Assembly: GCA_963772335.1 (NCBI GenBank)
Contig: CAVYXF010000001.1
Coordinates: forward strand, 1-64,000
Length of the DNA: 64,000 bases
Direction: 5' to 3'
Source of the DNA: CAVYXF01 sp963772335
GTDB lineage: Bacteria > Pseudomonadota > Alphaproteobacteria > Rhizobiales > Rhodomicrobiaceae
Below the pieces are notes generated by a model. That model did no database searches. It was not told the origin of the DNA and saw only the letters and a program-made list of their open reading frames with translations. Both the position numbers and the translations under genes were made by a program. Below are positions 17,890-26,908 of the stretch, piece by piece. Numbering within the stretch: position 1 is the first letter of the stretch; each line of letters starts with the position of its first letter.

Positions 17890-19223
17890 TACGAGGCCTC
17901 GCGACAAATCGACACAACGTTTGAGTTGCCGGCGCAGTAGTCCGCCCAGCTCTGCATGATACGCCGCCTCGGCTCAAGCAGAGTGGTGCGTAGGTAGGCG
18001 GCCTCTACCTTGTTCGTCACCTTATGCGCTAAGCAGGTTTCGACGGCCAACCGGTTCAGCTCATTGTCGGCGGCCCAGCTTTTGAAGGAACTCCGGAACC
18101 CGTGCGTGGTCGCCTCTTCGCTCACTTTCATCCGCCGGAGTAACATCAGGCAGGCCATTGAGCTGAGAGGCTGCCCCTTGCGCTGGCCGGGAAAGACTAA
18201 GTGGGGCGCGGGCGAATGGTGCCTGAGCGCGTCCATCTCGGTCAGGATATCCACCGCGCGCCCACTCAGCGGAACTTCGTGCAACTCGCCGGCTTTCATG
18301 CGTCTCGCCGGGATTTTCCAGAGTGACTTGTCTAAATCAAATTCAACCCACTCTGCGCCGAGCGCCTCGGTGGTTCGCACCACGGTTAGGATAAGGAATT
18401 CCAGCGCCTTAGCGTCGATACCAGGGCGCTGGCGCAACTGTTCAATGAAGCCGGGCACGCGCTGATGGGCCAACGACATGTGGTTGCGCACCGTGCGGAC
18501 TTTGGCCGGCGCTGGCAACGAGTGCTCCAAGCCAGCTTTCCACCTCGCGGGGTTCTCGGCGGTCCGATGTCCTTCGACTTTGGCCCAATCCAGAATGTTC
18601 TCAAGACGGCTACGCACACGAGTTGCGGTCTCCGTTTTGCTGGTCCAAATCGGTGCGAGCACACGGATAATGTCGCCGCGATCGATCGCCGCGACATCTA
18701 TGTGACCAATGATCGGAGAGGCGTAGGTCTTGAGCGTGTTTTGCCACTGCTGCAGATGCTTGGCGTTCTTCCATGCCGGGCAGTGAATGCTGATGTAGGT
18801 GGCGGCAGCGGCATCGAAGGTTATCACCGCCGGCGTTGTAGCCTTCTGCGCTTCCTCGTCTTTTGCGCGCGCGGCGGCTTTCTCATCGGTGCGGGCCGCG
18901 GCCGGATCGATGCCGCGCGCGAGTAGCGCGCGGTAGTGTAATGCCGCGGCCCTGGCTTGCCCCGTTGTGTGCTTGACGCGCTCCTCGATGCTGCGCGCGA
19001 TGCGCTGACCGTCGCTGCCCTTTTCGAGCGGCCGCTGGTCATTGTCATAGGAGCCGAGCCCGATGTCGCGCATTCGGCCCGCGACCTCGTAGCGAAATAC
19101 CCAACGCTTCGCACCGCTATCGATGATCCGGAGATAGAGGTTGCCGCCGTCCGAGTGGAAGCCGGGCTTTTTCATCCGCAAAATCGCGGTATCGGTCAGC
19201 TTGTTGAGGCTACGCCGTGCCAT
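17889..19223 (-). CDS. int: Tyrosine integrase, P4 type
   Basis: 444 residues from the ATG at 19223, with GAGAGGG upstream and the family-typical opening MARRSLNKLTDTAILRMKKP; an ATG 13 codons earlier is less likely. It has an N-terminal arm-binding domain with SDGGNLYLRI, a core-binding domain (~residues 110-200) and a catalytic domain. Catalytic residues visible are Arg in VVRTTEALGAEW, His and Arg in THGFRSSFKSWA, His in CLAHKVTNKVEAAYLR and the nucleophile Tyr in AAYLR. All are present and length is normal. It likely integrated the element ending near here. Confidence 0.9.
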   Translation of the reverse strand: MARRSLNKLTDTAILRMKKPGFHSDGGNLYLRIIDSGAKRWVFRYEVAGRMRDIGLGSYDNDQRPLEKGSDGQRIARSIEERVKHTTGQARAAALHYRALLARGIDPAAARTDEKAAARAKDEEAQKATTPAVITFDAAAATYISIHCPAWKNAKHLQQWQNTLKTYASPIIGHIDVAAIDRGDIIRVLAPIWTSKTETATRVRSRLENILDWAKVEGHRTAENPARWKAGLEHSLPAPAKVRTVRNHMSLAHQRVPGFIEQLRQRPGIDAKALEFLILTVVRTTEALGAEWVEFDLDKSLWKIPARRMKAGELHEVPLSGRAVDILTEMDALRHHSPAPHLVFPGQRKGQPLSSMACLMLLRRMKVSEEATTHGFRSSFKSWAADNELNRLAVETCLAHKVTNKVEAAYLRTTLLEPRRRIMQSWADYCAGNSNVVSICREAS

Positions 19224-19572
19224 TCGCCGCCCTCTCGATGCATGTTTGGGGTCAAGTTTCAAACGTGCATTCTGATACGGCGGCAGTCCACTTCAGTCCA
19301 CGTCAATCCAGCATTAATTTCCCATTGAGCTAGCATTTTCAACGTTTTTTGACCACATCAATCGGTCGTGTTTCGGTGGTCTACTGGGTATGAGTTTGGA
19401 TGCCTCCCTCTCCGCCAGTTGGCGTTGTGCCGCAATACAAACCGGCCCTGCTCTATATCCGACTCACAGATTGACTCGCAATCTGGCTGCCCTAGCGCTC
19501 GCTCCTCAGTGGAGAGCTTGGCCGCGCGTTTCTCCCGCCTCGGCATGTCGCTGGGATTGATGCCGCCTGTTG
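19224..19572. other. Region right of the integrase, possible arm sites
   Basis: No gene recognised. CAGTCCACTTCAGTCCACGTC (19286-19306) holds two CAGTCCAC-type direct repeats 10 bases apart, plausible arm-type sites for the integrase. No copy of the left junction sequence was found here, so the right attachment site is unresolved. Confidence 0.4.
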
Positions 19573-20571
19573 TCAGATGGTAACCGACTTCGTCGGGAGC
19601 GAATCCTCGCGTGGCCAGATCGAGCAATCCTTGAAGAAGCACTCTGCTAGTTCGGAGCCGTTTCTCATCAAATCCCTGATCAACTTCGGCGCCCTATCGA
19701 GCTTTGAGGGATAATCCAGATCACGAAGGCCCAGCTCGACCAGCCGGATCTGCATAGGCCGATAGTTTTCCGTTTTTGCCATTTCCTCGTATTTGGCGAT
19801 CAGTTGGTTGATTTTATGAATGAAATACAGCTCTTGACCGAGGGATAGATTGCCGGCCAGCTCATTCCGGCGGTCATCGATATCCTGCATGCTGATAGGC
19901 TCCGCTGACCGTTTCTGCGGATTGATTTGCACGACCCAAATTTCCGTTGGCTTGTTTGAAAGGTCGGTTAGTTCGCGAATTGGCGGATTGCTCGCAAACA
20001 GCCCGTCCCAGTAGCGACTATTGCCGATCTCGACAGCTCGAAAGAGCGGCGGGACGGCGGCAGAGGCAATCACCATATCGTAGGTGAGTTCGTCGCCATT
20101 GAACACGGTCCGATCGCCGGTGAGAATATCCGTTGCGCCAATAATCAGGCTCGGCTGCTTGCGACTCTCGAGAGCTTTCGGAAGGCCTTCGAGCTTGAGG
20201 TGAGATCGTAACAGATCCCTGAGCTTGGGCTCAGCGACCGGGCCGTATGAGTAAGGACTAATCTCCGCCGTGATCGGCAGTCCGGCAAGTTCGACGGCCC
20301 AATAATTCATGGCGGCATCCAGCGGGTCGCGCGCTTCAAGATCATGCCAGAAGCCAAACAGACGCTGCCTCGCATCGTCAGCCCCGCCGCTAATCATCCC
20401 CGCCCATGCGAGCACCGCACAAACAGCGCCGCCAGAAGTGCCAGTCAGCGCGACGAGATCAAACGCCTCGCGATGTTTCGCCGACAACAGTTCACCGAGA
20501 ACACCGGCAGCGAAGGCGGCATGGCTGCCACCGCCCTGGCATGCAATCGCGACTCTGGGCTTTTCACTCAT
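19573..20571 (-). CDS. Patatin-like phospholipase
   Basis: 332 residues. The oxyanion loop QGGGSHAAFAAGVL near the N-terminus, nucleophile elbow GTSGG (~residues 43-47) and catalytic dyad Asp in YWDGLFASNPP (~residue 198) are all present, so the Ser-Asp dyad of patatins is intact. There is no signal peptide. It probably hydrolyses acyl esters of lipids. The C-terminal ~110 residues form a helical region (FIHKINQLIAKYEEM). It is next to the integrated element and near two conflict-type STAND genes, but no nucleotide cyclase of a CBASS system is nearby. Stand-alone lipase activity is the safest call. Confidence 0.85.
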   Translation of the reverse strand: MSEKPRVAIACQGGGSHAAFAAGVLGELLSAKHREAFDLVALTGTSGGAVCAVLAWAGMISGGADDARQRLFGFWHDLEARDPLDAAMNYWAVELAGLPITAEISPYSYGPVAEPKLRDLLRSHLKLEGLPKALESRKQPSLIIGATDILTGDRTVFNGDELTYDMVIASAAVPPLFRAVEIGNSRYWDGLFASNPPIRELTDLSNKPTEIWVVQINPQKRSAEPISMQDIDDRRNELAGNLSLGQELYFIHKINQLIAKYEEMAKTENYRPMQIRLVELGLRDLDYPSKLDRAPKLIRDLMRNGSELAECFFKDCSIWPREDSLPTKSVTI

Positions 20572-21127
20572 GTCTCTTCTTCCCGCCGCATGTAAAACGG
20601 CTTTTGCTACGTCGTCTCCCTATCACCAATTCCACATTGCCCGTAGTTGCAATCTGCGCGCATGAGTGGCGACGAATTTACCCAACTGTATTTGGCCAAG
20701 TCCGCTCGCGATTTCAGAGCATCCCCGTCAAGCGCTCACGTTACCCAAAGCTGATTTCGAGCCAATGCGATGGAAGTAAGACTTAACCATCGAATGACCG
20801 GGTGTAATACGAGGATAACGCTGGCGGCGGGAAGAATGGTTGCCTGCGCAATTCTCTATACACGGAACATCGGATACAGGAGTTTTACAATAAAAGGTGG
20901 CCAATCTTCTTGATCTGCTGCACTATCCTGCAACAGCGGATCAGCACTATGGTCGATATTCCTGCATGCGTTAGCCAGGAGCTTCAACGCCAACTTTCTC
21001 GGGACATCGCGTCTGTCGACTTTGGGTTTCGGCTCCGAACTCATCTGCGCGTCTGCATGTCGAGCGCTCCGAGCGCGGTGCGCTCAGTGCGTGCGGCACG
21101 CTGGGGAACTGCCCCGGTTTTTTCGGC
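20572..21127. other. Intergenic region, nothing convincing
   Basis: About 550 bases between the patatin start and the ribokinase stop. A 62-codon frame on the minus strand (20856-21044, MSSEPKPKVDRRDVPRK) is soluble-looking but lacks a ribosome site. Just outside the ribokinase stop, GGGG-aact-gCCCC followed by TTTTTT (21103-21123) could be a weak plus-strand terminator. Confidence 0.4.
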
Positions 21128-22063
21128 TCAACGCGCGGCATCTCCCGTTCCAGCGATCAGCGCCTCGACCTCGTCGAGCGAGGGTACGGAATCAGAGGCC
21201 CCCCGTCTGGTGGTTGCGAGCGCACCGCAGGCGGAGGCAAAGCGTACCGCTTGCGGCAGGGAGTTGCCGCGCGCCAGCGCAAAGGCGAGGCCGCCGTTGA
21301 AACAGTCCCCCGCCGCGACCGTGTCGATGGCTTGCACGGGGAAGATCGGGACGTGGCCCTCGCCCTCCGGCGATTTCCAATAGACGCCGGCTGCCCCCAT
21401 CTTGACCACCGCGACCCTGAGGCCGCGCTCGGTCATCGCGGTCGCGGCCCGGGCGGCCGAGGCCGGATCGACAGGGCTGATGCCGGTTAACGCCTGCGCC
21501 TCGGTTTCGTTAGGCGTCATGCAATCGACGGCGCGCCAGACCTCTGGCATGAACGGTATCGACGGCGCTGGTGCGGGGTCGAGGATGACGAGCCCACCGG
21601 CGTCGCGCACTCTTTTCGCGCCCTCCAATGCGGCATCGAGCGGGATTTCGAGCTGCAGCAGCAGAATTTTGGCGTTTGCAAACAGCAAGTCGAGCCGTCC
21701 GACGTCGTCGCTGCCGACCGCCATGTTGGCCCCACCGATCACGGTGATACAGTTCTCGCCGTTGGCTGCGACCCCGATCACCGCTATGCCGGTTGGGTGA
21801 TTTGGGTCGGCAAGGAGATGGTCGGTGCCGACGCCGAAATCGGCGAGACGCTTGCGAGCCAGTGCCCCGAATGCGTCGGTTCCCGTCCGTCCGGCAAGTT
21901 CCGAGCGCGCGCCGAGCCGGGCCGCGGCGACGGCCTGGTTGGCGCCCTTGCCGCCGAGCGCGATGGTATAGCTGTCGCCATGAATGGTTTCGCCCGGCGC
22001 CGGCAGGCGCGCGGCATAGGCGGCGATGTCGACATTGGTGCTGCCGAAGACAACGATGGTCAT
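21128..22063 (-). CDS. rbsK: Ribokinase-type PfkB carbohydrate kinase
   Basis: 311 residues, the usual ribokinase length. The N-terminal VVFGSTNVDIAAYAARLPAP and IALGGKGANQAVAAARLG are the sugar-binding signature. The ATP/anion-hole signature DTVAAGDCFNGGLAFAL carries the catalytic Asp in AAGD, where most members read TGAGDAF. It phosphorylates a sugar, typically D-ribose to ribose 5-phosphate. No rbs transporter is adjacent, though a sugar ABC system of RbsABC type lies at 50.6-53.6 kb. Substrate is therefore inferred; the PfkB fold is certain. Confidence 0.85.
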   Translation of the reverse strand: MTIVVFGSTNVDIAAYAARLPAPGETIHGDSYTIALGGKGANQAVAAARLGARSELAGRTGTDAFGALARKRLADFGVGTDHLLADPNHPTGIAVIGVAANGENCITVIGGANMAVGSDDVGRLDLLFANAKILLLQLEIPLDAALEGAKRVRDAGGLVILDPAPAPSIPFMPEVWRAVDCMTPNETEAQALTGISPVDPASAARAATAMTERGLRVAVVKMGAAGVYWKSPEGEGHVPIFPVQAIDTVAAGDCFNGGLAFALARGNSLPQAVRFASACGALATTRRGASDSVPSLDEVEALIAGTGDAAR

Positions 22064-22554
22064 GGCGTTTCCTCACAGGGCCGGCCGAGCGAACGGCGTT
22101 CGACGCGTTCCGGCGCGAGCTTAAGACCTATGGTTGAAGCTCGAATAGGGTTGGCCGCTCTCTTGCTCCAAGCTTTGCCGATTTACCGAACCAAGCCGCC
22201 GCCTGAGCAAACTTGGACAGCTCATATTACTGACGATCCCCTTATTCTCCCACCCAATCGCTTGCGGAAGAGCGACCATGGCGGAGTGATTTTCAGTGCT
22301 TGAGAGAGCAAGCTGTTCTGCCAAATCATCGGTATGGATTTGCGCACGGAACGACTCACGCACGACTCTGTGGCACTGCTAACCACCGGCTGCTGGCACC
22401 GCTGTGCGAAAAGCTGTCCGCCAGCTATGATGTCGTAAGGTTCAGCTTTTCAATAGGCTTTCGATTCCGCTTGCGAGCGTCCGACAAGAGCTTGTTGTAA
22501 GATATCACCTCGTAAGTAGGCGTAAGAGGTACGTTGTAGCCATAGTATCCGCGC
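22064..22554. other. Intergenic region, no gene recognised
   Basis: About 490 bases between the ribokinase start and the truncated FAH gene. AT-richer than its neighbours, with only short unconvincing frames. No transposase similarity or clear promoter was identified. Confidence 0.4.
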
Positions 22555-22951
22555 TTACTCTTCTATGACGAAGGCGAGCTCCACCTCCCAGTCCAGCTTG
22601 GTCGAGCCGGGCGGCAGGATAACGGGATCATCTGCGCCGGAGAGAGCTGTGCTTGTTGAAGATGATCGGCTGGCTCGGTATCGGCGCGCCCGTCTCCTCG
22701 GCGTGGTCGGTGTAGTTCAAGCCGATACAGATGACGTTGGGCACGTTTGCGACGTGCACCCCCAGACGCGGCTTGCCGGGCACGATCTCCAGGTTCGCCG
22801 GATCGATGGCGCGCAGCCGATCGAGGCCAGCGGACTAGATCGCCTCGGCGTCGATGTCGCGGACGATCCCTGCCAGCGAGCGCAGACTCCCTTTGCTTTC
22901 GATGAGGCCGGGCTTCTCGGCCCCGATGGCGCCATAACGCACCAGTTTCAC
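22555..22951 (-). pseudogene. FAH-family hydrolase, N-terminal remnant
   Basis: A GTG at 22951 follows GGAGGAAACATC and overlaps the stop of the upstream gene (GTGA). The reading KLVRYGAIGAEKPGLI, then VVPGKP-like sequence, GLNYTDHAEETGAPIP and DPVILPPGSTKLDWEVELAF is the N-terminal part of fumarylacetoacetate-hydrolase/2-hydroxyhepta-2,4-diene-1,7-dioate isomerase proteins. A TAG at 22835-22837 and a frame change near 22625 interrupt it. It stops at a TAA (22555) right after VIEE, before the metal-binding catalytic residues. The enzyme is lost, which may cripple the pathway of this cluster. Confidence 0.75.
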
Positions 22952-23820
22952 GATGTTTCCTCCATGGTGGAATGATCGTCCGCCACGCCCTCGCCCTGCA
23001 GGAAGGCAAGGACGGCCCTTGCTTGCGCCGCGACCATCGCCGTGCCGCCCGAGCATACGCATCCAGCGGCAGCAGCCGCGGCAAGCAGCGGTGTCGGATC
23101 CCGCCGCGGCACGATGTCGATGACCCGGCTGCGCTCTGTCAGTCGATCAATGGCGAGCGGCAGGCCGTCGGATGGCCTCATGCCGACGGGCGTGGCGTTG
23201 ACGAGCAGATCGACGCTGGCAAGGTCGGCGAAGCCGGTGCGCGCTTCGCAGACGGGATATTCCGCCCCGAGCCGCTTCACGAGATTTGCGGCTTTTACTG
23301 TTTTGAGATCAGCGACAGTGAGCTGCCCGACGCCATGCTGGGCGAGCGAGAAGGCGATTGCCTGCCCGGCGCCGCCTGCACCGACCAGCTGCACCCGAGC
23401 GCCGGTCAGCTCGGCGCCGAGGTCAATGGCCACGCCGACCAGCCCCATGCCATCGAACATGTCGCCGGTCCAGCTTTCCGCGCCATCGCGGCGAAGGGCA
23501 TTAATGGCCCCGACCAGCCGTCCCGTTTTGCCCAGCGCGTTGGCATAGGGCAAAGCGCGTTCTTTGAATGGCAGCGTGATCACTAACCCGTCGAGGTTGC
23601 CCAGGCTCATCAGTGCGGGAACGATCTCCTCGAAACGCTCGGCTGGTACATGCATCGGAATGAGCACCGCATCGCGTGCCTCGGCGTGGAGAATGCAATT
23701 GTAAATCTCCGGAGACTTGGCCTGCGCGATCGGATCACCAATGATGCCGTAGAGCCGCGTCGCACCGGTAATCAGCGGTCCTGCCGCCGGCATGCGATTG
23801 TCCACCACCACTGAGCTCAC
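22948..23820 (-). CDS. Shikimate/quinate dehydrogenase-like oxidoreductase
   Basis: 290 residues. Substrate-binding N-terminal domain: YGIIGDPIAQAKSPEIYN (AroE usually has GxPxxHSxSP), LVITLPFKERALPYA with the catalytic Lys, and GAINALRRDG with the Asn. NAD(P)-binding domain: VQLVGAGGAGQAIAFSLA, DLLVNATPVGM and the C-terminal SGGTAMVAAQARAVLAF (AroE Gln motif). Its place among catabolic genes beside a LacI regulator suggests oxidation of a hydroaromatic or related hydroxy acid rather than chorismate biosynthesis. Starts 6 bases after the lacI-type gene's stop; its own stop overlaps the FAH remnant. Confidence 0.8.
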   Translation of the reverse strand: MSSVVVDNRMPAAGPLITGATRLYGIIGDPIAQAKSPEIYNCILHAEARDAVLIPMHVPAERFEEIVPALMSLGNLDGLVITLPFKERALPYANALGKTGRLVGAINALRRDGAESWTGDMFDGMGLVGVAIDLGAELTGARVQLVGAGGAGQAIAFSLAQHGVGQLTVADLKTVKAANLVKRLGAEYPVCEARTGFADLASVDLLVNATPVGMRPSDGLPLAIDRLTERSRVIDIVPRRDPTPLLAAAAAAGCVCSGGTAMVAAQARAVLAFLQGEGVADDHSTMEETS

Positions 23821-23826
23821 TTTTCG

Positions 23827-24921
23827 TCACGACGCCGCCTTGGGAGGCGGTCCGCAGGACGCGCGGATCACGATCTCCGCCTCATACTCCAGCGCGACGT
23901 CGGCTTCCTGATTGTTCACGCGGGCAAGCAGCCAGCGTGCCGCACCCGTGCCGACATCCTCACCCGGCACCCGGACCGTGGTGATCGGCACCGGCAGATG
24001 GCTCATGATTTCGATGTCGTCATAGCCGACAATCGAGATCTCATCGGGTACCTTGATCCCGGCGCTCAGCGCTTCGACCATGGCGCCGACACTCAAATAA
24101 GCGTTGCCGCACAGAATGATCGTCGGCGCCGGCTCGGCTTCCATCATCTGACGGAACAGCTTGCGGCCCTCCGCGATGGTCCACTGGCCAATCAGCAGAT
24201 GCTGCGGCCGCACTGCCAGCCCATGGTTCGCCAGGGCATCGCGAATGCCCGCCAGGCGCGCGGTCGAACGATCGTTGTTCCGCGTCGACTGGGCGATCAC
24301 GCCGAAACGGACATGGCCGAGGCCGACCAGATATTCGGTGAGTTTGTAGAGTGTCTTGTGGTTGTCCGGGCCGATACAGGTGCCGTGCGTGGCTGGATCG
24401 TAAACGAAGGTCTGGATAAAGGGGAGCTTCTGCCTCTCGAGAAAGCTAAGCAGGTCAGGATGATGCGCCTGGCCGACGAGGATGAGACCGTCCACGCCGC
24501 GCTCGACGAATTTGCGGACCTGCTGGAATTCCTGATCGAGATCGTATTCCGAGCAGGCGAGCAGTAGCGTGTAGCCGCGCGTCAGAAGCTGATTCTGGAT
24601 TGCGTGGGCGGCGCGGCCGAAGTCGCCTTGGGCAACCGTGGGAAAGACCGCGCCGATCGTTCCAGAGCGGCGGGTGGCGAGCGCCCGCGCTGCGCCGTCC
24701 GGCACCCAGCCAAGGCGCTCGATCACTGCCCCGATGCGCTCGCGCAGCTCCTTCGACACCGCGTTCGGATTATTGATCGCGCGCGAGACGGTCGCGGTGG
24801 ATACGCCGGCCGCCTTTGCCACCTGACGCAGACCCACGCCCCGCACGCGCCCATTGGAGCCGGTGCCCGGGCTCTCGCTCTGCTTTCCGTTGGTGGGTTG
24901 TGTCGGCACGCGTGAGTCCAC
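23827..24921 (-). CDS. LacI-family transcriptional regulator
   Basis: 364 residues. The N-terminal HTH is GLRQVAKAAGVSTATVSRAI with NNPNAVSKELRERIG, after an unusual ~28-residue polar extension. The hinge helix PDGAARALATRRSGTIGAVF and a periplasmic-binding-protein-like effector domain follow (GVDGLILVGQ, GIKVPDEISIVGYDDIEI). It lies between DUF4286 and shikimate-dehydrogenase-like genes in one leftward unit. Likely targets are the two matching palindromes at 25856-25873 and 32018-32035, whose GTAAACGGTTAC core with central CG is typical of LacI-family operators. It probably represses the cluster until its substrate binds. Confidence 0.9.
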   Translation of the reverse strand: MDSRVPTQPTNGKQSESPGTGSNGRVRGVGLRQVAKAAGVSTATVSRAINNPNAVSKELRERIGAVIERLGWVPDGAARALATRRSGTIGAVFPTVAQGDFGRAAHAIQNQLLTRGYTLLLACSEYDLDQEFQQVRKFVERGVDGLILVGQAHHPDLLSFLERQKLPFIQTFVYDPATHGTCIGPDNHKTLYKLTEYLVGLGHVRFGVIAQSTRNNDRSTARLAGIRDALANHGLAVRPQHLLIGQWTIAEGRKLFRQMMEAEPAPTIILCGNAYLSVGAMVEALSAGIKVPDEISIVGYDDIEIMSHLPVPITTVRVPGEDVGTGAARWLLARVNNQEADVALEYEAEIVIRASCGPPPKAAS

Positions 24922-24942
24922 GGTCTGGGTGAGATGGCGATG

Positions 24943-25635
24943 CTAGTGAAGCTTGCTTGTGTCGGCCAAGGCGAATTGTAAGGCGTAGATGCCGCGCTCA
25001 AAGCCGGTGACCGGCGCGCCGCATGCCGTAAGCTGTGCATCGCCCGTAACAACCGTGCGGGCGGCTTTTAGCGCATCGGGGCCGATGGCCTCGACGAGCA
25101 GCACCCAGGCGACAACCTTATCGGGCTCCTTGCGCAAATCCTTCTCCGCCGTCGCAACGCCACTCGCCGCGGCCTCTCCCTCCAGGAGGTGCGCGGCGAC
25201 AATGCCGGGGCGGTCCAGAGCCGGCTCGAGCACTTGGCTGCGGATTGCCGCGCGGAAGGTCTCGCGGTCGCCGACGGCGGGAATGCGCACGGTTTCGATC
25301 CAGCCCCCTTCGCCACGGCCACAGGAATGGGCCAGCGTGCAGACTGTCCGGATTGTGTCGGTGAAGTGGCGCACGACCCGGCGCGTCCACTCGGTCGGGG
25401 CATTCAGGCGGGCGCGATAGGCGTCCGACGTCAAATCGGCTGTTGAACCGGTTTCATAGAAGTTGAAATAGCGAGGGGCGCCCTCCAACGCGATGTACCG
25501 TCTTCCACGCAGGAAACCGGGTAGCGACACCCGTTCGGGGATATGCTCGCGGACATGCCATGCGACGAATTCGTCCTCAGCGTCTGCAGCAATTCCATTC
25601 CAGATTGCCAGAACACCCTTGCCCAGAAACGCCAT
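24943..25635 (-). CDS. DUF4286-family protein
   Basis: 230 residues built of two ferredoxin-like (EthD/ABM-type) halves: GVLAIWNGIAADAEDEFVAWH at the N-terminus and VAWVLLVEAIGPDALKAA near the C-terminus. The motif VREHIPERVSLPGFLRGRRY is the family hallmark. No catalytic residues are assigned for this family; members occur in aromatic and hydroxy-acid catabolic clusters. First gene of the leftward unit, 220 bases downstream of the LacI-type operator, so probably controlled by it. Confidence 0.75.
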   Translation of the reverse strand: MAFLGKGVLAIWNGIAADAEDEFVAWHVREHIPERVSLPGFLRGRRYIALEGAPRYFNFYETGSTADLTSDAYRARLNAPTEWTRRVVRHFTDTIRTVCTLAHSCGRGEGGWIETVRIPAVGDRETFRAAIRSQVLEPALDRPGIVAAHLLEGEAAASGVATAEKDLRKEPDKVVAWVLLVEAIGPDALKAARTVVTGDAQLTACGAPVTGFERGIYALQFALADTSKLH

Positions 25636-25855
25636 CCTATTTTCCTCGCTGAAGCAAAATTCCCAACTACGCCACTTGTGTCGAGCGCCATATCTCCTGC
25701 AGGAGCGCGGATGAGGCCAACTGTTCTGAGAGCTTCAGGGAAGCGCACCAGAACATCTATTTTATTCCGATCAGATCTCGCATTGCGAGATATCGCTTCG
25801 TGGCAAGCGGGCGACAAATAATGCTCGAAGGGTCACTTCAACGGTTGACCGCCTA

Positions 25856-25873
25856 TTTGTAAACGGTTACAAA
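25856..25873. promoter_or_regulatory. LacI-type operator, site 1
   Basis: TTTGTAA-ACGG-TTACAAA: perfect 7-bp inverted arms around a CG centre. It lies in the divergent region between the DUF4286-lacI unit (leftward) and the ABC transporter unit (rightward), so one regulator could control both. The 12-base core recurs exactly, inverted, at 32021-32032. Confidence 0.8.
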
Positions 25874-26002
25874 CAAAAGGCCGTATTGTCAACTGCAATG
25901 CTGACCGCGCCTTCGCCTTCAGATGTTGGCGCAATGAGTTGGCTGAGGGCGCCCCCCGCGCTTCAAGAATGCAGCGACGTCGGCGGAAGGAGACGGCCGA
26001 TA

Positions 26003-26839
26003 ATGGCGGATATGACAGCGCATCGCTCGTCGCAGATCGCAAGCGCTGGTGAGGACACCGGGTCCGACCTCGGCGGCGCGCTGCGGACTATCGGCTGGAA
26101 CCTTCTCCCGCCGCTTACTTTCGCGGCTATGATTTTGCTGTGGTCATTGTGCGTCCAGATCTTCAGCATTCCGGCCTATCTGCTCCCCGGTCCTGGCGCG
26201 GTGTTCGGGCGCGTCGTCTCCGATGCGCCGATGCTCTGGCACCATTCGCTGGTGACGCTGAGCGAGATCGTCATCGGGTTCGGGCTGACGGTGGTTGGCG
26301 CCATCCCGCTGGGGCTGCTGATCGCCTTATCGCCAATCGCCAAGCAGGTGCTCTATCCCCCGATCGTGCTCCTGCAACTCGTGCCCAAGATTGCCGTCGC
26401 CCCGCTCTTTCTGGTCTGGCTCGGCTTTGGCATTGAATCCAAGGTCGTGCTGACAATCCTGATGACTTTCTTCCCGCTGCTCATCGCCAGCATCAGCGGC
26501 TTCCAGATCCTCGATGCGCGCCTGCTCTACCTGACGAAATCAATGGGTGCCACGACCTGGCAGACCTTCCGCTACCTGCGCGTGCCAGCAGCCCTTCCCG
26601 TGATCTTTGCTGGCATCAAGACCTCTGCCACCATCGCCGCGACAGCTGCCATCGTTGCCGAGTTCGTCGGCGCCAATGAAGGGCTCGGCTATGTGCTGCT
26701 CAAGGGCACAAGCACGATGGACATCGAGCTGACTTTTGCCGTTCTCGTTGTGCTCACCACCATCGGCATTCTCATCAACTATGTGGTCGAGTTCAGCGAA
26801 TGGCTGATGACGCCCTGGCAACGCGACGGACGAACGTGA
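26003..26839 (+). CDS. ABC permease, NMT1/taurine type
   Basis: About 278 residues from the ATG at 26003, with GGAAGGAG ten bases upstream; the frame is open further back but lacks start signals. Around six membrane segments are visible (LLPPLTFAAMILLWSLCVQI, LVTLSEIVIGFGLTVVGAIP, VVLTILMTFFPLLIASISGF). The cytoplasmic EAA loop reads MGATTWQTFRYLRVPAALPV. This is the TauC/SsuC/ThiX permease family. It works with the binding protein at 26909 and ATPase at 28668. Downstream of the LacI operator, so likely induced with the catabolic genes. Confidence 0.88.
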   Translation: MADMTAHRSSQIASAGEDTGSDLGGALRTIGWNLLPPLTFAAMILLWSLCVQIFSIPAYLLPGPGAVFGRVVSDAPMLWHHSLVTLSEIVIGFGLTVVGAIPLGLLIALSPIAKQVLYPPIVLLQLVPKIAVAPLFLVWLGFGIESKVVLTILMTFFPLLIASISGFQILDARLLYLTKSMGATTWQTFRYLRVPAALPVIFAGIKTSATIAATAAIVAEFVGANEGLGYVLLKGTSTMDIELTFAVLVVLTTIGILINYVVEFSEWLMTPWQRDGRT

Positions 26840-26908
26840 TGCCCGCGCAATGCGGCATCCAGCCAAAACCTTGCAGAAGAACCAATAACCACTTCAGGGA
26901 GGAAAGTC

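Larger units (their letters stand above)
13781..19300. mobile_element. Small integrative element inserted in CHAT copy 2
   Basis: Begins where CHAT homology stops and carries, all leftward, an integrase, an unknown coupled gene, an excisionase-like HTH gene and a DUF3987 primase/helicase, plus repeat clusters at both ends. This set is typical of P4-like or replicative genomic islands. The rest of the CHAT gene does not reappear to the right, so either the right flank was deleted or the integrase end is not the true boundary. No tRNA or clear att repeat was found. The right limit is approximate. Confidence 0.6.

Noticed and set aside
13781..19300. tRNA attachment site for the integrase
   Set aside because: No tRNA-like cloverleaf was found near either end, and no duplicated core could be recognised by eye.
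19573..20571. CBASS-type patatin effector (CapV)
   Set aside because: No CD-NTase/cyclase or accessory genes nearby; adjacent genes are an integrase element and a ribokinase.
20856..21044. 62-codon frame beginning MSSEPKPKVDRRD
   Set aside because: No ribosome site, no recognised family, and it lies in a poorly structured intergenic stretch. Left as intergenic.
22121..22363. 80-codon minus-strand frame upstream of ribokinase
   Set aside because: No start context, no similarity and unusual composition relative to neighbours.
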